Shown: positions 30,405 to 43,509, counted from the first letter of the stretch. The stretch is 64,000 nt of DNA from Piscinibacter aquaticus (GCA_007994965.1 VOPW01000001.1:2852001-2916000), one strand, 5' to 3'. Notes: generated from the sequence alone by a model not told the origin. Translations and numbers: made by a program.

Positions 30405-32620
30405 CCATGAAGCCACATCCCTCCCTGCGCCCCTCGACGCGCCGCGGCCCGGCCACGCTGGCCGCCGCGATGCTCGGCGCCGCGCTGCTGCCGCCGGCCG
30501 GCGTGCTCGCGCAGACGAACCAGGCGCAGCCGCAGGCCGCCCTCAAGCCGAGTGCGCAGCGCGGCCGCTTCGCCGGGGGCGAGCCGGTCACGCTGAACTT
30601 CGTCAACGCCGACATCGAGGCCGTCTCGCGCGCGATGGGCGCCATCCTCAAGCAGCAGTTCGTCGTCGATCCGCGCGTGAAGGGGCAGATCACGCTGTTC
30701 AGCGAGCAGCCGATCACGCCGCGCGAGGCCTACCTGAACTTCCTCGCGGCGCTGCGCGGCCTCGGCTTCACCGTGGTCGAGGTGGGTGGCCTGTTCAAGG
30801 TGGTGCCGGAGGCCGATGCGAAGCTGCAGAGCGGCACTGTGGCGGTGGGCGAGACCGGCCGCCGCGGCGACCAGATCCTCACGCAGATCTTCAAGCTCAA
30901 CCACGAGAACGCCAACAACCTGGTGCCGGTGCTGCGCCCGCTGATCAGCCCGAACAACACGATCAACGCCAACCCGGGCAACAACTCGCTGGTCATCACC
31001 GACTACGCCGACAACCTGCAGCGCATCGCCAAGATCATCGCGGCGATGGACACGCCGGCCGCCGGCGAGGTGGAGGTGATCCCGTTGCGCCATGCGGTGG
31101 CGGCCGACCTCGCGCCGATCGTGCAGCGCCTGGCCGATTCCTCCGGCGCGATCGCCGTGCCCGGCGCGCCGGTGGCCACCGGCGGCGCGAACAGCTCGGT
31201 GATCGCCGATTCGCGCAACAACAGCCTGCTGGTGAAGGCCGGCAGCCCGGCGCGCATGGCCAGCATCCGCTCGCTGGTCGAGCGGCTTGACCAGCCGCCG
31301 CAGGGCTCGGCCGCCGCCGGCAACGTGTGGGTGGTGCACCTCAAGAACGCCGATGCCACCAAGCTCGCGCAAGTGCTGCGCGCTGCCTTTGCCACCACGG
31401 GCACGGCCGGTGGTGGCGGCGGCATCAGCACCGGCGTGGCCGGAACCGCGGCACCTGCAGCCCAGGTGGCGCAGCCCGCGGGCGGGGCCGGCGGTGCGTC
31501 GATCCAGTCCACCGCGCCGATCAGTGCCAGCGCCGGCCCGTCGACCGGCGGCTTCATCCAGGCCGACCCGTCGACCAACTCGCTGATCATCACCGCCGCC
31601 GAGCCGCTGTACCGACAGGTGCGCGCGATGATCGAGCAGCTCGACTCGCGCCGCGCACAGGTCTACATCGAGAGCATGATCGTCGAGATCTCCGGCGACA
31701 ACGCGGCCGACTTCGGCTTCCAGTGGCAGGGCCTGCTCGGCAGCAGCGGAGACAAGTACGGCCTGTTCGCCGGCACCAGCAGCTCGGTCGGCGGGCCCAG
31801 CATCGTGTCGCTGTCGCAGACCGGTGCCGGCGCAGGCAGCACGCTGCCGGGCGACGGCATCAACATCGCGCTGATCAAGAACTACGGCGGCACCTATGCG
31901 CTGGCCGCGCTGGCCCGGGCGCTGCAGACGCAGACCAACACCAACATCGTCTCGACGCCGAACCTGATCACGCTCGACAACGAGGAAGCGAAGATCGTCG
32001 TAGGCGAGAACGTGCCCTTCATCACCGGCCAGTTCACCAACACCGGCACCGCCACCACCAGCCCGTTCCAGACCATCGAGCGCAAGGACGTCGGCATCAC
32101 GCTGCGGATCAAACCGCAGATCGGCGAAGGCGGCACGGTGCGCATGACGATCTACCAGGAGCAGTCGGCGGTGAAGGAAACCACCGCGGCGGGCACCAGC
32201 AATGCCGGCCCGTCGACCACCAAGCGCTCGATCGAATCGACCGTGGTGGTGGACGACGGCGCCATCCTCGTGCTCGGCGGCCTGATCAGCGAGACCTTCA
32301 AGGACACCAAGGCCAAGGTGCCGCTGCTCGGCGACATCCCGGTGGTGGGTGCGCTGTTCCGCAGCGAGAAGCGCGAGAAGAACCGCAGCAACCTGATGGT
32401 CTTCCTGAAGCCGACGATCATGCGCGACGGCGACGCGGCCTCGAAGCTCTCGCTCGACCGCTACGACCTGATCCGCGCCCGCCAGCTCGACCAGCAACCG
32501 GCCTCCAACCCCTTCCTGCCGCTGAAGGATCCGCCGGTGCTGCCGCCCTCTGCGCAGCCCTCTGCGCAGCCGTCCACGCCGCCTTCCTCGCCGCCGGCGG
32601 CATCGGGCCCAGCCCAGTAA
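30401..32620 (+). CDS. gspD: type II secretion secretin GspD
   Basis: Forms the outer-membrane channel. 739 residues and intact: signal peptide ending near GVLAQ, N0 domain starting [19 protein letters not shown]1-N3 repeats (for example [18 protein letters not shown] and [20 protein letters not shown], with a glycine-rich insert in N3 near residues 340-375), and the secretin core with [16 protein letters not shown]. The C-terminal tail is proline/serine-rich with repeated [10 protein letters not shown]. No lipobox is evident, so a pilotin may not be needed or lies elsewhere. The ATG at 30401 overlaps the gspN stop; ATG 30407 is the alternative. Confidence 0.95.
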   Translation: MTMKPHPSLRPSTRRGPATLAAAMLGAALLPPAGVLAQTNQAQPQAALKPSAQRGRFAGGEPVTLNFVNADIEAVSRAMGAILKQQFVVDPRVKGQITLFSEQPITPREAYLNFLAALRGLGFTVVEVGGLFKVVPEADAKLQSGTVAVGETGRRGDQILTQIFKLNHENANNLVPVLRPLISPNNTINANPGNNSLVITDYADNLQRIAKIIAAMDTPAAGEVEVIPLRHAVAADLAPIVQRLADSSGAIAVPGAPVATGGANSSVIADSRNNSLLVKAGSPARMASIRSLVERLDQPPQGSAAAGNVWVVHLKNADATKLAQVLRAAFATTGTAGGGGGISTGVAGTAAPAAQVAQPAGGAGGASIQSTAPISASAGPSTGGFIQADPSTNSLIITAAEPLYRQVRAMIEQLDSRRAQVYIESMIVEISGDNAADFGFQWQGLLGSSGDKYGLFAGTSSSVGGPSIVSLSQTGAGAGSTLPGDGINIALIKNYGGTYALAALARALQTQTNTNIVSTPNLITLDNEEAKIVVGENVPFITGQFTNTGTATTSPFQTIERKDVGITLRIKPQIGEGGTVRMTIYQEQSAVKETTAAGTSNAGPSTTKRSIESTVVVDDGAILVLGGLISETFKDTKAKVPLLGDIPVVGALFRSEKREKNRSNLMVFLKPTIMRDGDAASKLSLDRYDLIRARQLDQQPASNPFLPLKDPPVLPPSAQPSAQPSTPPSSPPAASGPAQ

Positions 32621-32633
32621 GGAGCGCACGACC

Positions 32634-34053
<1,420 letters not shown>

Positions 34054-34067
34054 GCCGCTGAGCCGCG

Positions 34068-35280
34068 ATGCCCGCCTACCGCTTCGAAGCCCTCGATGCC
34101 GCCGGCAAGGCCACTTCCGGCCTGCTCGAGGCCGACAACGCCAAGGCGGCGCGGGCCCAGCTGCGCGCCCAGGCGCTGGTGCCGCTGGACGTCAAGGCCG
34201 TGGCCGCGGACACGAGCAAGGCCGGCGGCTTCAACCTCAAGCGCAAGGTCTTCAGCAACACCGGGCTGACGGTCTGGACGCGCCAGCTCGCCGGCCTGGT
34301 CGGCTCCGGCCTGCCGCTGGAGCGCGCGCTGACGGCGCTGGCCGACGAGGCGGAAGACAACCGTCAGCGCGAGCTGGTGGCGCACCTGCGCAGCGAGGTC
34401 AACGCCGGCTCGGCCTTCGCCCGCGCGCTGGGCACGCTGCCGCGCGAGTTCGATGATGTCTACCGCGGCGTGGTCGCCGCCGGCGAGGCCAGCGGCGCGC
34501 TCGGGCCGGTGCTCGAGCGCACGGCCGATGATCTCGAAGAGCGCCGGGCGCTGCGCGCCAAGCTGATCGGCGCGACGCTCTACCCGGCCATCGTCTCGCT
34601 GATCGCGGTGGTGATCGTGGTCTTCCTCGTCACCTACGTGGTGCCGCAGGTGGCGTCGGTCTTCACCAGCTCAAGCGCGCGCTGCCGGCGCTGACGGTGG
34701 CGATGCTCGCCATCAGCAGCTTCCTGCGCAGCTGGGGCTGGCTGCTGATCCTGGGCATCGCCGGCGGCATCGGCACGCTGCTGTTCATGCTGCGCAACGA
34801 GGCCTTCCGCGAGCGCTTCGATGCCGCCTGGCTGACCTTGCCGCTGATCGGCCGTCTCTCGCGCGGCTACAACGCGGCGCGCTTCGCCGGCACGCTGGCG
34901 ATGCTGGCCGGCGCCGGCGTGCCGATCCTGAAGGCGCTGCAGGCGGCGGCCGAGACGCTGTCCAACCGCGCGATGCGCGCCGATGCCATGGAAGCGCTGG
35001 TACAGGTGCGCGAAGGTGCGCCGCTGGCTTCGGCGCTGTCGGGCAGAAGCGCTTCCCCGGCCTCTTGGCGATGTTCTCGCGCCTGGGCGAGCAGACCGGC
35101 CAGCTGCCGGTGATGCTCGACCGCGCCGCGCGCCAGCTCGGCGCCGAGGTGCAGCGCCGCGCGATGCAGATGGCGACCATCCTCGAGCCGCTGCTCATCG
35201 TCGCGATGGGCGGCGTGGTGATGCTGATCGTGCTGGCCGTGCTGCTGCCGATCATCCAGCTCAACACCTGGGTCAAATGA
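34068..35280 (+). CDS. gspF: type II secretion platform protein GspF (frame broken twice)
   Basis: Polytopic inner-membrane platform protein. It has two T2SSF domains, [19 protein letters not shown] and [20 protein letters not shown], and three membrane segments (around residues 170, 220 and 375). Breaks are near 34669, where CCAGG or a C run restores [16 protein letters not shown], and near 35044, restoring [19 protein letters not shown]. Repaired length is 404 residues. Its stop lies inside the start of the following sensor kinase (ATGA), an unusual link between secretion and signalling genes. Confidence 0.92.
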
Positions 35281-37420
35281 ACGAGGCGCGGCCGGTGTCC
35301 GAGATGACGGGCACGCCCCGCGCCCTGGCCACCGTCGATTCGGCCCATGCGCTCGAGCAGGAACTCGCGCGCCGCCTGCTGCACCTGGTGGCGGCGCTGG
35401 TCTTCACGGCCGGCGGTGTCTTCCTGCTGGCCAACCTGTGGGCGCGGCTGCTGCCGGAGTCGATCACCACCGCCGCCGCGCTGGTTGCGGCGGCACTGAT
35501 CTGGCGCGATGCCCGCCGCCGCGACCAACCGCTGCTGGGCATCCGGCTGCTCGCCTGGACGGCCTTCATCGCGCTCAGCGGCGGGCTGCTGCGCCAGGGT
35601 GATACCCATGGGCCGGCGCTGTGGTGGCTGAGCGCGCTGCCGCTGCTGCTGCTGCAAGGCGGCCTGCTGATCGACGGTGTGGTGATGACGGCGCTGATCG
35701 TCGCCGAGGCGCTGTTCGTCGATCAGCTGTCCACGCTGCTGGGCGTGGCACCCGTCGATCCGCAGCAGCTCGGCGCCTGGCGCCGCGATCTCGCCATCGC
35801 CGGCGCGCTGACCGTCAATGCCCTGGTGCTGGTGATGGGCATCCGCTGGCGTCGTGCGCTGCTCGCGCAGCTCGACGAGGCACGGCGCCGTGCCGAGGAT
35901 GCCGCGCAGGTCAAGAGCCGCTTTCTCGCCAACATGAGCCACGAGATCCGCACGCCGCTGCACGGCATCGTCGGAGCTGCCGAGCTGCTGCGCGGCACGC
36001 GGCTCGACGAGGGGCAGCGCCAGTGCTCTCGGTGCTGCGGCGCAGTTCGTCGGCGCTGATGGCGCTGGTCGACGACGTGCTGGATTTCTCCAAGCTGGAA
36101 GCCGGCCGCATGCGCTTGGCCCGCGACCGCTTCGACCTGCACGACGTGATCCACGACGCCGCCGAGGTGTTCTCGGCACAGGCCGAGTCCAAGGGCGTCG
36201 ACCTGCTGTCGCACTGCACCGCCGACCTGCCGGCGAGCGCGGTCGGCGATGCGGCGCGCTTGCGGCAGATCCTGCACAACCTCGTCGGCAACGCCGTGAA
36301 GTTCACCGAGCGCGGCGAGGTGCGCCTGTTCGCCGCGCCTGAGCTGCAGCCCGACGGCAGCCTGTGGGCGCGCATCTCGGTGCGCGACAGCGGCATCGGC
36401 ATGAGCGATGCGCAGGTGGCCGGCCTGTTCGAAGCCTTCGCGCAGGCCGACCTCTCCACCACGCGCCGCTTCGGTGGCACGGGCCTGGGCCTCGCGATCG
36501 CGCGCGAGCTCGCCACGCTGCTCGGCGGCCGCATCGAGGTGCAGAGCCGACCCGGGCAGGGCTCGACCTTCATGCTGCTCGTGCCGCTGCACGACAGCAC
36601 GCCGGCGGTGCCGGCACCCGCGCTGCTCACCGGCATCGACGTGATCGTGGTCGCGGCCAGCCGCAGCCGGCGCGACGACCTGAGCGAGCTGGTACAGCGG
36701 CATGGAGGTGCGTGCAGCTGCGCCGAGGCGCTGCCGGAGCTGGTGGCGCCGTCCGCAGGCCGCCGCCGCGTGCTGCTGTGCGATGCGGCGGTGCTGACCG
36801 CCGACGGCAGCGGCCTCGACGCGCTCGCCGATCGGCTGGCCGCCAGTGGAGAGCGCGGTGTGCTGCTGGTCGGCGCCGGAACCGATGCGCGCGCGCTGCC
36901 GCGCGAGTTCGTGCCGCTGTACCGGCCGGCCTCGCCCGGGCGGGCGATCGAGGCGCTGCAGCGTGCCTTGTGCCCGCCGCAGGTTGACAGCGCGCGCATG
37001 GACATCGCGCCGCTGGCCATGGTCCATGGCACTCGCAAGCCGCGCGTGCTGCTGGTGGAAGACAACCTCGTCAACCAGCTGGTGGCGCAATCGCTGCTCG
37101 AGCGTCTCGGCGCGCAGGTCGTGCTCGCAGGCGACGGCGAACAGGCGCTGCAGCGCCTGTCGGAACAGTCGTTCGACACGGTGCTGATGGACTGCCAGAT
37201 GCCGGTGCTCGATGGTCTCGATTGCACGCGCCGCTGGCGGCAGATCGAGGAGCGCGAGCAGCGAGCGCGCACCATGGTCGTGGCGATGACCGCGGCCAGC
37301 GACGAGCAGGCACGCCAGCAGTGCATCGCCGCGGGCATGGACGACTTCCTCTCCAAGCCGGTCGAACAGGGCCGGCTCGCCGCGCTGCTGGCACGCGTCG
37401 TGCAAGCAACTGCCGTGTGA
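35277..37420 (+). CDS. hybrid histidine kinase coupled to gspF (frame broken once)
   Basis: Membrane sensor kinase of about 714 residues. The N-terminal third holds about five to six membrane segments with little periplasmic sequence, so the input is probably sensed in the membrane. Then come a HisKA domain with [11 protein letters not shown], a HATPase domain with NAVKF, DSGIGM and [10 protein letters not shown], a degenerate receiver (about residues 455-565, with arginine in place of the conserved lysine) and a full C-terminal receiver with LVEDNLVNQ, phospho-aspartate MDCQMP and SKP. The frame breaks at 36023; restoring CCAGG gives [13 protein letters not shown]. Its ATG overlaps the gspF stop. 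No cognate DNA-binding regulator lies beside it. Confidence 0.88.
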
Positions 37421-37501
37421 TTCGGGGTTTGTTCGCAGTCTCGCCGCCGGATCGCTTTGCTTCAATGGGAGCGAGACGTCGTGGTTCAGGAGGCTTCGCC
37501 G

Positions 37502-38497
37502 ATGGCTTCGTCGAATGATCTGGTGACCGTGCCGCGCAGCGGCCTGCCGATCGCGCACATGCGCAACGTGTACCGCGTGGGCGACGTCGAGCGCCGGCTC
37601 GACAAGCTGCCGCCGAAGGAGCACGAGATCCTGCGCTCCACCTACGAGCGCATGCTCGAGAAGGGGCCCGAGCGCTTCCAGGTCAAGCCCTCCGGGCTGC
37701 CGTCGATGGACCACCTCTACGACGACCTGCCCAACTTCGCCGAGGTGCTCGACGACGTCAAGCGCCAGCTCGCACTGTGCGAGGACAGCCGCGATGCGCT
37801 GGAGATCACGCCGCTGCTGCTGCTCGGCCCGCCCGGTGTCGGCAAGACGCACTTTGCACGGGCGCTGTCTCATCTGCTCGGCACCGGCATGGGCTTCATC
37901 TCGATGAGCTCGATGACCGCCGGCTGGGTTCTCTCAGGCGCCTCCAGCCAGTGGAAGGGCGCGCGGCCGGGCAAGGTGTTCGAGACGCTGGTCGACGGCC
38001 AGTACGCCAACCCGGTGATGGTGGTCGACGAGATCGACAAGGCCGGCGGCGAACACGCCTACGACCCGCTCGGCGCGCTGTACAGCCTGCTCGAGCACGA
38101 CACCGCGCAGGCCTTCGTCGACGAGTTCGCCGAGGTGCCGATCGATGCCAGCCAGCTGATCTGGGTGGCCACCGCGAACGACGAGCGCAGCATCCCCGAG
38201 CCCATCCTCAACCGCATGAACGTCTACGAGGTGCAGGCGCCGGATGTCGAGGCCGCGCGCCGCATCGCGTTCAAGCTCTACGCCGGCATCCGCGCCGAGC
38301 ACGACTGGGGCTCGCGCTTCGAGCCCGAGCCGCGCAGTGAAACCCTCGACCGTCTCGCCGAGATGGCACCGCGCGAGATGCGCCGCGCCTGGATGACCGG
38401 CTTCGGCAATGCCAAGCTCGATCGGCGCGACCACATCCTGCCGCGTGACCTGCCCGAGGCCGGCCACAAGCGCGGCATGATCGGCTTCGTGCAGTGA
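37502..38497 (+). CDS. Lon-like AAA+ ATPase without protease domain
   Basis: 331-residue AAA+ protein, intact, starting at an ATG eight bases after AGGAGG (37488-37493). Walker [15 protein letters not shown] (about residue 107), Walker [13 protein letters not shown] and sensor-1 [16 protein letters not shown] are clear. The preceding helical stretch and the overall order resemble the ATPase module of Lon, but the Lon N-domain and the Ser-Lys protease domain are absent. Possibly an unfoldase or remodelling factor with an unknown partner. It follows the sensor kinase by 81 bases on the same strand. Confidence 0.85.
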   Translation: MASSNDLVTVPRSGLPIAHMRNVYRVGDVERRLDKLPPKEHEILRSTYERMLEKGPERFQVKPSGLPSMDHLYDDLPNFAEVLDDVKRQLALCEDSRDALEITPLLLLGPPGVGKTHFARALSHLLGTGMGFISMSSMTAGWVLSGASSQWKGARPGKVFETLVDGQYANPVMVVDEIDKAGGEHAYDPLGALYSLLEHDTAQAFVDEFAEVPIDASQLIWVATANDERSIPEPILNRMNVYEVQAPDVEAARRIAFKLYAGIRAEHDWGSRFEPEPRSETLDRLAEMAPREMRRAWMTGFGNAKLDRRDHILPRDLPEAGHKRGMIGFVQ

Positions 38498-38513
38498 TCG
38501 GTCGGTGAGGCCG

Positions 38514-38530
38514 CGCGCCCTCAGGGCGCG
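38514..38530. terminator. hairpin between convergent ATPase and kinase genes
   Basis: Seven-base stem CGCGCCC/GGGCGCG with the loop TCA, which is the complement of the kinase stop codon, followed by GTTTCC on the plus strand. Weak T tract, so only a possible terminator for the ATPase gene. Confidence 0.4.
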
Positions 38531-40896
38531 GTTTCCTCGATGTCCACCGGTTCGGCCCAGCGCCGCAGCGCGTCGAGCAGCTGCCCCCGCGTGAAGGGCT
38601 TGGCGATGTGGTCGTTCATGCCGGCGGCCAGGCAGCGCTCGCGCGCGCCTTCGAGCGCATTGGCGGTGAGCGCCAGCACCGGCACCGGCCTCGCACCGCT
38701 CAGACGCTCGACCTCGCGCAGCGCCAGGGCAGGCCTCGTAGCCGTCCATCACCGGCATGTGGCAGTCCATCAGCACCACGTCGTAGCGGCCCACGCCCCA
38801 CAGGCCGAGCGCCTCGCGGCCGTTGCTGGCCACCGTGACGCTGCAGCCCAGCGCAGCCAGATGGGCCTGCGCCACCAGCTGGTTCACTTCGTTGTCCTCG
38901 GCGAGCAGCACGCGCAGGCCGAGGCCCTCGCGCTGCCGCGGTGGCACGGTGGCGCCGGACGGCCGGGACAGCGCCGCATCGCCCTGCGACAGCAGCGCGC
39001 GCACCGCGTCGCCAAGCTGGTGGCGGCGCAGCGGCTTGGTCAGCCAGGCCTGCACGGCTCGGCCGCCGTCGCTGTCGGCGTAGGACATCGCCTCCAGCGA
39101 GGTCAGCACCGCGATCGGCAGGTGGGCGCTGCGTGCATCGCGGCGGATCGCGCGGGCGGGCTCAGGCCGTCGACGTGCGGCATGTGCAGGTCGGTCAGCA
39201 GCAGGTCGAAGGGCTGGCCGCCTTCGGCCGCGCGCGCGATCAGCCCGGGCACCTCGCGACTGTCGCCGCACAGCGTCACCTGCAGGCCGAGGCCCTTGAG
39301 GTAGTGCTCGACGATCAGCCGGTTGGTCTCGTTGTCGTCGACCACCAGCGCGCGGGCGCCTTCGAGCATCGCATTCGGCGCGCCGCTGCCCGGCGCATCT
39401 TCCGCGGCGGGCTCGAGCGGGAACCAGAGGCGGAACTCCGAGCCCTCGCCGACGCGGCTGGCCACCGCGATGCCGCCGCCCATCAGCGCGAGCAGCCGGC
39501 GGCAGATGCTCAGGCCGAGCCCGGTGCCGCCGAAGCGGCGGGTGGTCGAGCGGTCGGCCTGCTCGAAGGCGTCGAAGACGATGCGCTGCGCGGCCTCGCT
39601 GATGCCCACGCCGGTGTCGCGCACGCGGATCTCCACCCGCGCCTCGCTGTCGCCCTGCGCCGGCAGCGCACGCGCCTCGACGACCACCTCGCCCTTGAGC
39701 GTGAACTTCACGGCGTTGGAGACGAGGTTGGTGAGCACGGCGCAGCCGCAGCGCATCGCCGCTGATGCGCCGCGGCAGCCCGAGGTCGACGCGGCACAGC
39801 AGCTCGACGCCCTTGGCCTGCGCCGGCTTGGCGAAGAGGGCGACGGTCTCCTCGATCACCTGCACGAGGTCGAAGCCGTGGCGCTCCAGGCGCATGTGGC
39901 CGGCCTCGATCTTCGAGAAGTCGAGGATGTCGTTGAGGATGGCCAGCAGCGTCTCGCCGGAGCTGAAGGCCGTGCGCGCAAAGTGCCGCTGCCGCTCGGT
40001 CAGCGGCGAATCGAGCAGCAGGTCGAGCATGCCCAACACGCCGTTCATCGGCGTGCGGATCTCGTGGCTCATGTTGGCGAGGAATTCCGACTTGGCCCGG
40101 CTGGCCGCCTCGGCCGCTTCCTTGGCCATGCGCAGGTCGTGCGTGCGCGACTCCACCGTGGCCTCGAGCTCGGCGCGGTGCTGCACCAGCTCGGCGTCGC
40201 GCAGGCCGATCTGCGCCATCAACTCGTTGAAGCGCTCGTGCAGGCGGCGGATCTCGTCCGGCCCGGCCTCCTCGGCCCGGCGGTCGTAGCGGTGGCTGCG
40301 CGCCACCTCGTCCATGAAGCCGACCAGCGCGCGCACCGGCTCGACCACCTCGCGGTGTACGCGAGCCGACACGCGCACGGCCAGCAGCAGCGCGACCATC
40401 GCCACCGCGGCCGCCAGCAGCAGCCGCGTGCGCAGCGCCAGCCAGAGATCGTCCAGGTCCTTCTCGAGCACCAGGTTGCCGAGCACCTGCTCGTCCACGC
40501 GCACCGGCGTGGCCAGCACGATGCGGCCCCAGTCGATCGACTCGCCTTCGCTCGGCGTCGCGAGTCCGTGGGGGATGATCGCCGCGCCCGGGCTCCGCGC
40601 CGCGCAGGTACTCGGCGAACAGCGCGCCGTTGGGCAGGAACAGCGCCGCATGCTCGACGGAGCGCACTTCCGAGAGGCTGGCGATGGTGGCGCGCGCCGA
40701 GGCCTCGTCGTTGAAGGCCATCGCGCCCTGCAGGTTGCGCGCGAGCACGGCCGAGACGCTGCGCGCCTCGGCCAGCGCGGCGGCGGCCGTTCCACAGCTC
40801 GAACAGCGACGAGAACACGAAGGTCATCGCCAGCGCCAGCGCCAGCGATGTCATCGAGGCATTGCGCAGCCGCCGGCCGAGCGAGGCGCGCTTCAC
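38521..40896 (-). CDS. hybrid histidine kinase with CHASE8-like sensor and two receivers (frame broken five times)
   Basis: About 794 residues after repair. Order: membrane segment ([19 protein letters not shown]), periplasmic domain resembling CHASE8 ([37 protein letters not shown]), second membrane segment, HAMP, coiled coil, His[15 protein letters not shown], HATPase ([22 protein letters not shown]), receiver 1 ([15 protein letters not shown]), receiver 2 ([18 protein letters not shown]). Breaks at about 40788, 40589, 39738 and 39163 are all repaired by recreating CCTGG or CCAGG; the one near 38730 is ambiguous. The GTG start overlaps the YfiR stop, so YfiR is the likely periplasmic partner of the sensor domain. 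No HPt domain is seen. Confidence 0.85.
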
Positions 40897-41440
40897 CGGG
40901 TACCTCCGCTGTCGACCACGCTGCGCGCCACCTTGAGCAGCTCGGCGGAGAGCCGCAGCTGCGCTTGCGCGGCCACATCGCGGTTGATGTCGAAGCGCAG
41001 CTGCGCACCCTGGCGCACGAAGCCGACGACGCCACCCGATTCGGCGAATCCCTCGGCCTCGCCGACGGTCAAGAGGCCGGGCAGCACCGGCAGCGGCTTG
41101 CGCAGTTCACGCTGCGGCACGAACAGCGCGTGGCAGGCGCGCAGGTCGTCGCCACGCCCCACCGCGCGCACCGGCGCCAGCGCGCGGCCCTGCACCTTCT
41201 TGCCGTCGAGGGTCTCGAAGGCGGCGAGCCGGCCGGATCGCTGCCCTGCACGCACAGCTGCACCGGCGCACCGGGCGGCAGGCTGGCGGCCGGCCACTCG
41301 ACGAACAGCACGATGCGGTAGACGAACGCAGCCTTCAGCTCGAGCTCGTCGGCGACGCGCTGCTGCGCGCGCGACGGCGCAGCCGCGGCCAGCAGCAGCG
41401 CAGCCCCGAGCACGAGGCGGGACAGGACGCGACGGTTCAT
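40893..41440 (-). CDS. YfiR/DUF4154 periplasmic regulator (frame broken once)
   Basis: Small periplasmic protein of the YfiR family. In Pseudomonas YfiR binds and represses the periplasmic part of the diguanylate cyclase YfiN. Features: signal peptide ([19 protein letters not shown]), the family opening [34 protein letters not shown] and the C-terminal [20 protein letters not shown]. The frame breaks at 41230; restoring CCAGG on the plus strand (CCTGG in the gene) rejoins it and gives 182 residues. It lies between a TonB-dependent receptor and the CHASE8 kinase, overlapping the kinase start by GTGA. Confidence 0.88.
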
Positions 41441-41463
41441 CACAGGAGCACGGCGGCGCCCGC

Positions 41464-43509
41464 TCAGAACGACTGGCGCCAGCGCACGAACACGCGTCGC
41501 GGCACCAGCGTCGCGCTGGCCAGGCCGAAGTCGGGCGCGAACTCCACCACCGACGGGCGCAGCAGGTTGGTGCCGCCCATCGCGATCTCGGTGGCCGGAC
41601 CGGCACGCCATGTCAGCGTCGCGTCGAGCGCGGTGTAGGCGTCGACAAGCTGCGCAGCCTCACCCGGTGCGCCGCGTTCGCCGACGTAACGCAGCCGCGC
41701 ATCCAGCCGCCAGGCCGGCGCGAGGTCGACGACGCTGCGCCACTGCGCCTGCCAGCGCGGCGTGGTGTACAGCTGCGGCTGCAGCCCGGTGGCGGCGGCA
41801 TTGGCCGGCCCGCGCACGCCGAGGTAGGCCAGGCCGGCCTGATGGCGCCAGCCGATGGCGGGCCGCCAGTCGGCCGCGGCCTCGACGCCGTGGAGTTGCA
41901 CGGTGTACTGCTGGCTCACGCTGCCCAGCTCCAGATGCGGCTGCGGGGTGGGCACGAAGACCGGCGGGCCGGGCGGCAGGCCCGCGCCGGTGTCGTCGCG
42001 CAGGCGATGCCAGAACGCCGCCACATCGAGCGAGAGCGACGCCGTGGCCTGCGTGCGCAGGCCCAGCTCGGCCGCGTCGAGGTTGCGGTCGGCGCCGCCA
42101 TCGCCCTGCTGCCCGCGGCCGCCGAGCACCTGCACCGGCAGCGGCCCGGGTTGCCGGGGCTGCCCGGCGGCAGCACGAACAGCCGGATGATGCCGTCCTG
42201 CTCGCCCCGCGACGGGCTGCGGTGCGCGCGCGACAGGCCGGCCCACAGCGCGACATCGTCGCGCGGCGTGAACAGCAGCCGGAGGTTGGGCTGCGGGTGC
42301 GTGCCGCTGTACAGGTCGTGGTCGAGCCGCACACCCGCGTTGAGCCGCCAGCGCCCCGGGTCCAGCGTCCACTCGTCCTGCACGAAGGCGCTCCACTCGA
42401 CGCCGCGCCGCTGCTCGGGCGAGAAGCGGATCCAGTCGGTATCCGTGGTGGCCAGGTCGACGTGGCGCAGGCCGCCGCCATACATCAGCTCGTGCCGCGC
42501 GTCGAGCCGCTGGATCACGCTCACGCCGGTATCGAGCGTGCGCGGGTTGGCATGCACGCGGTTGCCGAAGCGGATGCGCTCGTCGACGAGGTTCATCGCC
42601 AGCGAGACCGAGAGATCGTCGGCCAGCCGCTCCTCGTGGCGCGCCGACACAGTCACGCGGTCGACGGCGAGCTGCGTGGGCAGCAGGGTCTGGTACGGCG
42701 GCAGGTAGCTGCCTTCCAGCTGGATCTCGCTGGAACGCGAACGCATCACCTGGGAATCGAGCGTGCTGCGCGAGCCGGCGCGCCAGCTGCGGTCCCAGCG
42801 CAGGTCGGCCATCGCGGCGGAAGGCGTCGTTGGCATCGAGGCCGTCGCTGCCGCGGCCGCTGTCGCCGCGATCGGTCTGCGCGCCCAGGCGCCAGGCCGA
42901 GTCGTCGTCGCCGCGTGCGCCGTGGCGCGCCCGCAGCGAGCGCCGGCCGCCGTCGCCGACGGAAGCCTCGACGAAGCTTCCCTGCGTCTCCGCGGCGGCC
43001 TTGGTGATGATGTTGATGACGCCGTTGACGGCGTTCGAGCCCCACACCGATCCGGCCGGGCCGTGCAGCACCTCGATGCGCTCGATGGTGTCCAGCGGCA
43101 CGCGCTCGGCCTCCCAGAGCACGCCGGAGAACATCGGCGAATAGACGCTGCGCCCGTCGACCAGCACCAGCAGCTTGTTGGCATAACGGCCGGTGAAGCC
43201 GCGCGTGGAGACGGCCCAGCGCGAGGCGGAGAGCTGCGCCACGTCGACCCCGGGCACGAGACGAAGCGCCTCCGGCAGGTTGCGTGCGCCGCTGCTGCGG
43301 ATGTCGTCGGCGCTGATCACGTGCATCGACGCGGGCACGTCGGCCAGCCGCTGCGACTTGCGCGCCGCCGAGACCACTTCGATGCGCATCAGCTCTTCGA
43401 GCGGCAGATCGGCCAACGGGTTGGCCTGAGCTGCGGCCGCAGCCGCCAGCAGCAGTGCGGCAGCCTGCCGCGGCACACGGGGATTCGATCGTCTTGGCAT
43501 ACCCGTCAT
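41464..43509 (-). CDS. TonB-dependent outer-membrane receptor (frame broken twice)
   Basis: Beta-barrel receptor energised by TonB. Signal peptide, then the plug domain with VVSAARKSQRLADVPASMHV (probably the TonB-box region and plug start), PEALRLVPGVDVAQ and VLHGPAGSVWGSNAVNGVINI; the barrel ends in RVFVRWRQSF with terminal phenylalanine. At about 680 residues it is short for iron-siderophore receptors and resembles the class often found beside YfiR or GGDEF proteins. Breaks at 42815 and 42147 are both repairable at CCWGG. Ligand unknown. It starts 85 bases after the diguanylate cyclase stop and is followed by the YfiR gene after 23 bases. Confidence 0.87.
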   Translation of the reverse strand: MTGMPRRSNPRVPRQAAALLLAAAAAAQANPLADLPLEELMRIEVVSAARKSQRLADVPASMHVISADDIRSSGARNLPEALRLVPGVDVAQLSASRWAVSTRGFTGRYANKLLVLVDGRSVYSPMFSGVLWEAERVPLDTIERIEVLHGPAGSVWGSNAVNGVINIITKAAAETQGSFVEASVGDGGRRSLRARHGARGDDDSAWRLGAQTDRGDSGRGSDGLDANDAFRRDGRPALGPQLARRLAQHARFPGDAFAFQRDPAGRQLPAAVPDPAAHAARRRPRDCVGAPRGAAGRRSLGLAGDEPRRRAHPLRQPRACQPAHARYRRERDPAARRAARADVWRRPAPRRPGHHGYRLDPLLARAAARRRVERLRAGRVDAGPGALAAQRGCAARPRPVQRHAPAAQPPAAVHAARRCRAVGRPVARAPQPVAGRAGRHHPAVRAAAGQPRQPGPLPVQVLGGRGQQGDGGADRNLDAAELGLRTQATASLSLDVAAFWHRLRDDTGAGLPPGPPVFVPTPQPHLELGSVSQQYTVQLHGVEAAADWRPAIGWRHQAGLAYLGVRGPANAAATGLQPQLYTTPRWQAQWRSVVDLAPAWRLDARLRYVGERGAPGEAAQLVDAYTALDATLTWRAGPATEIAMGGTNLLRPSVVEFAPDFGLASATLVPRRVFVRWRQSF

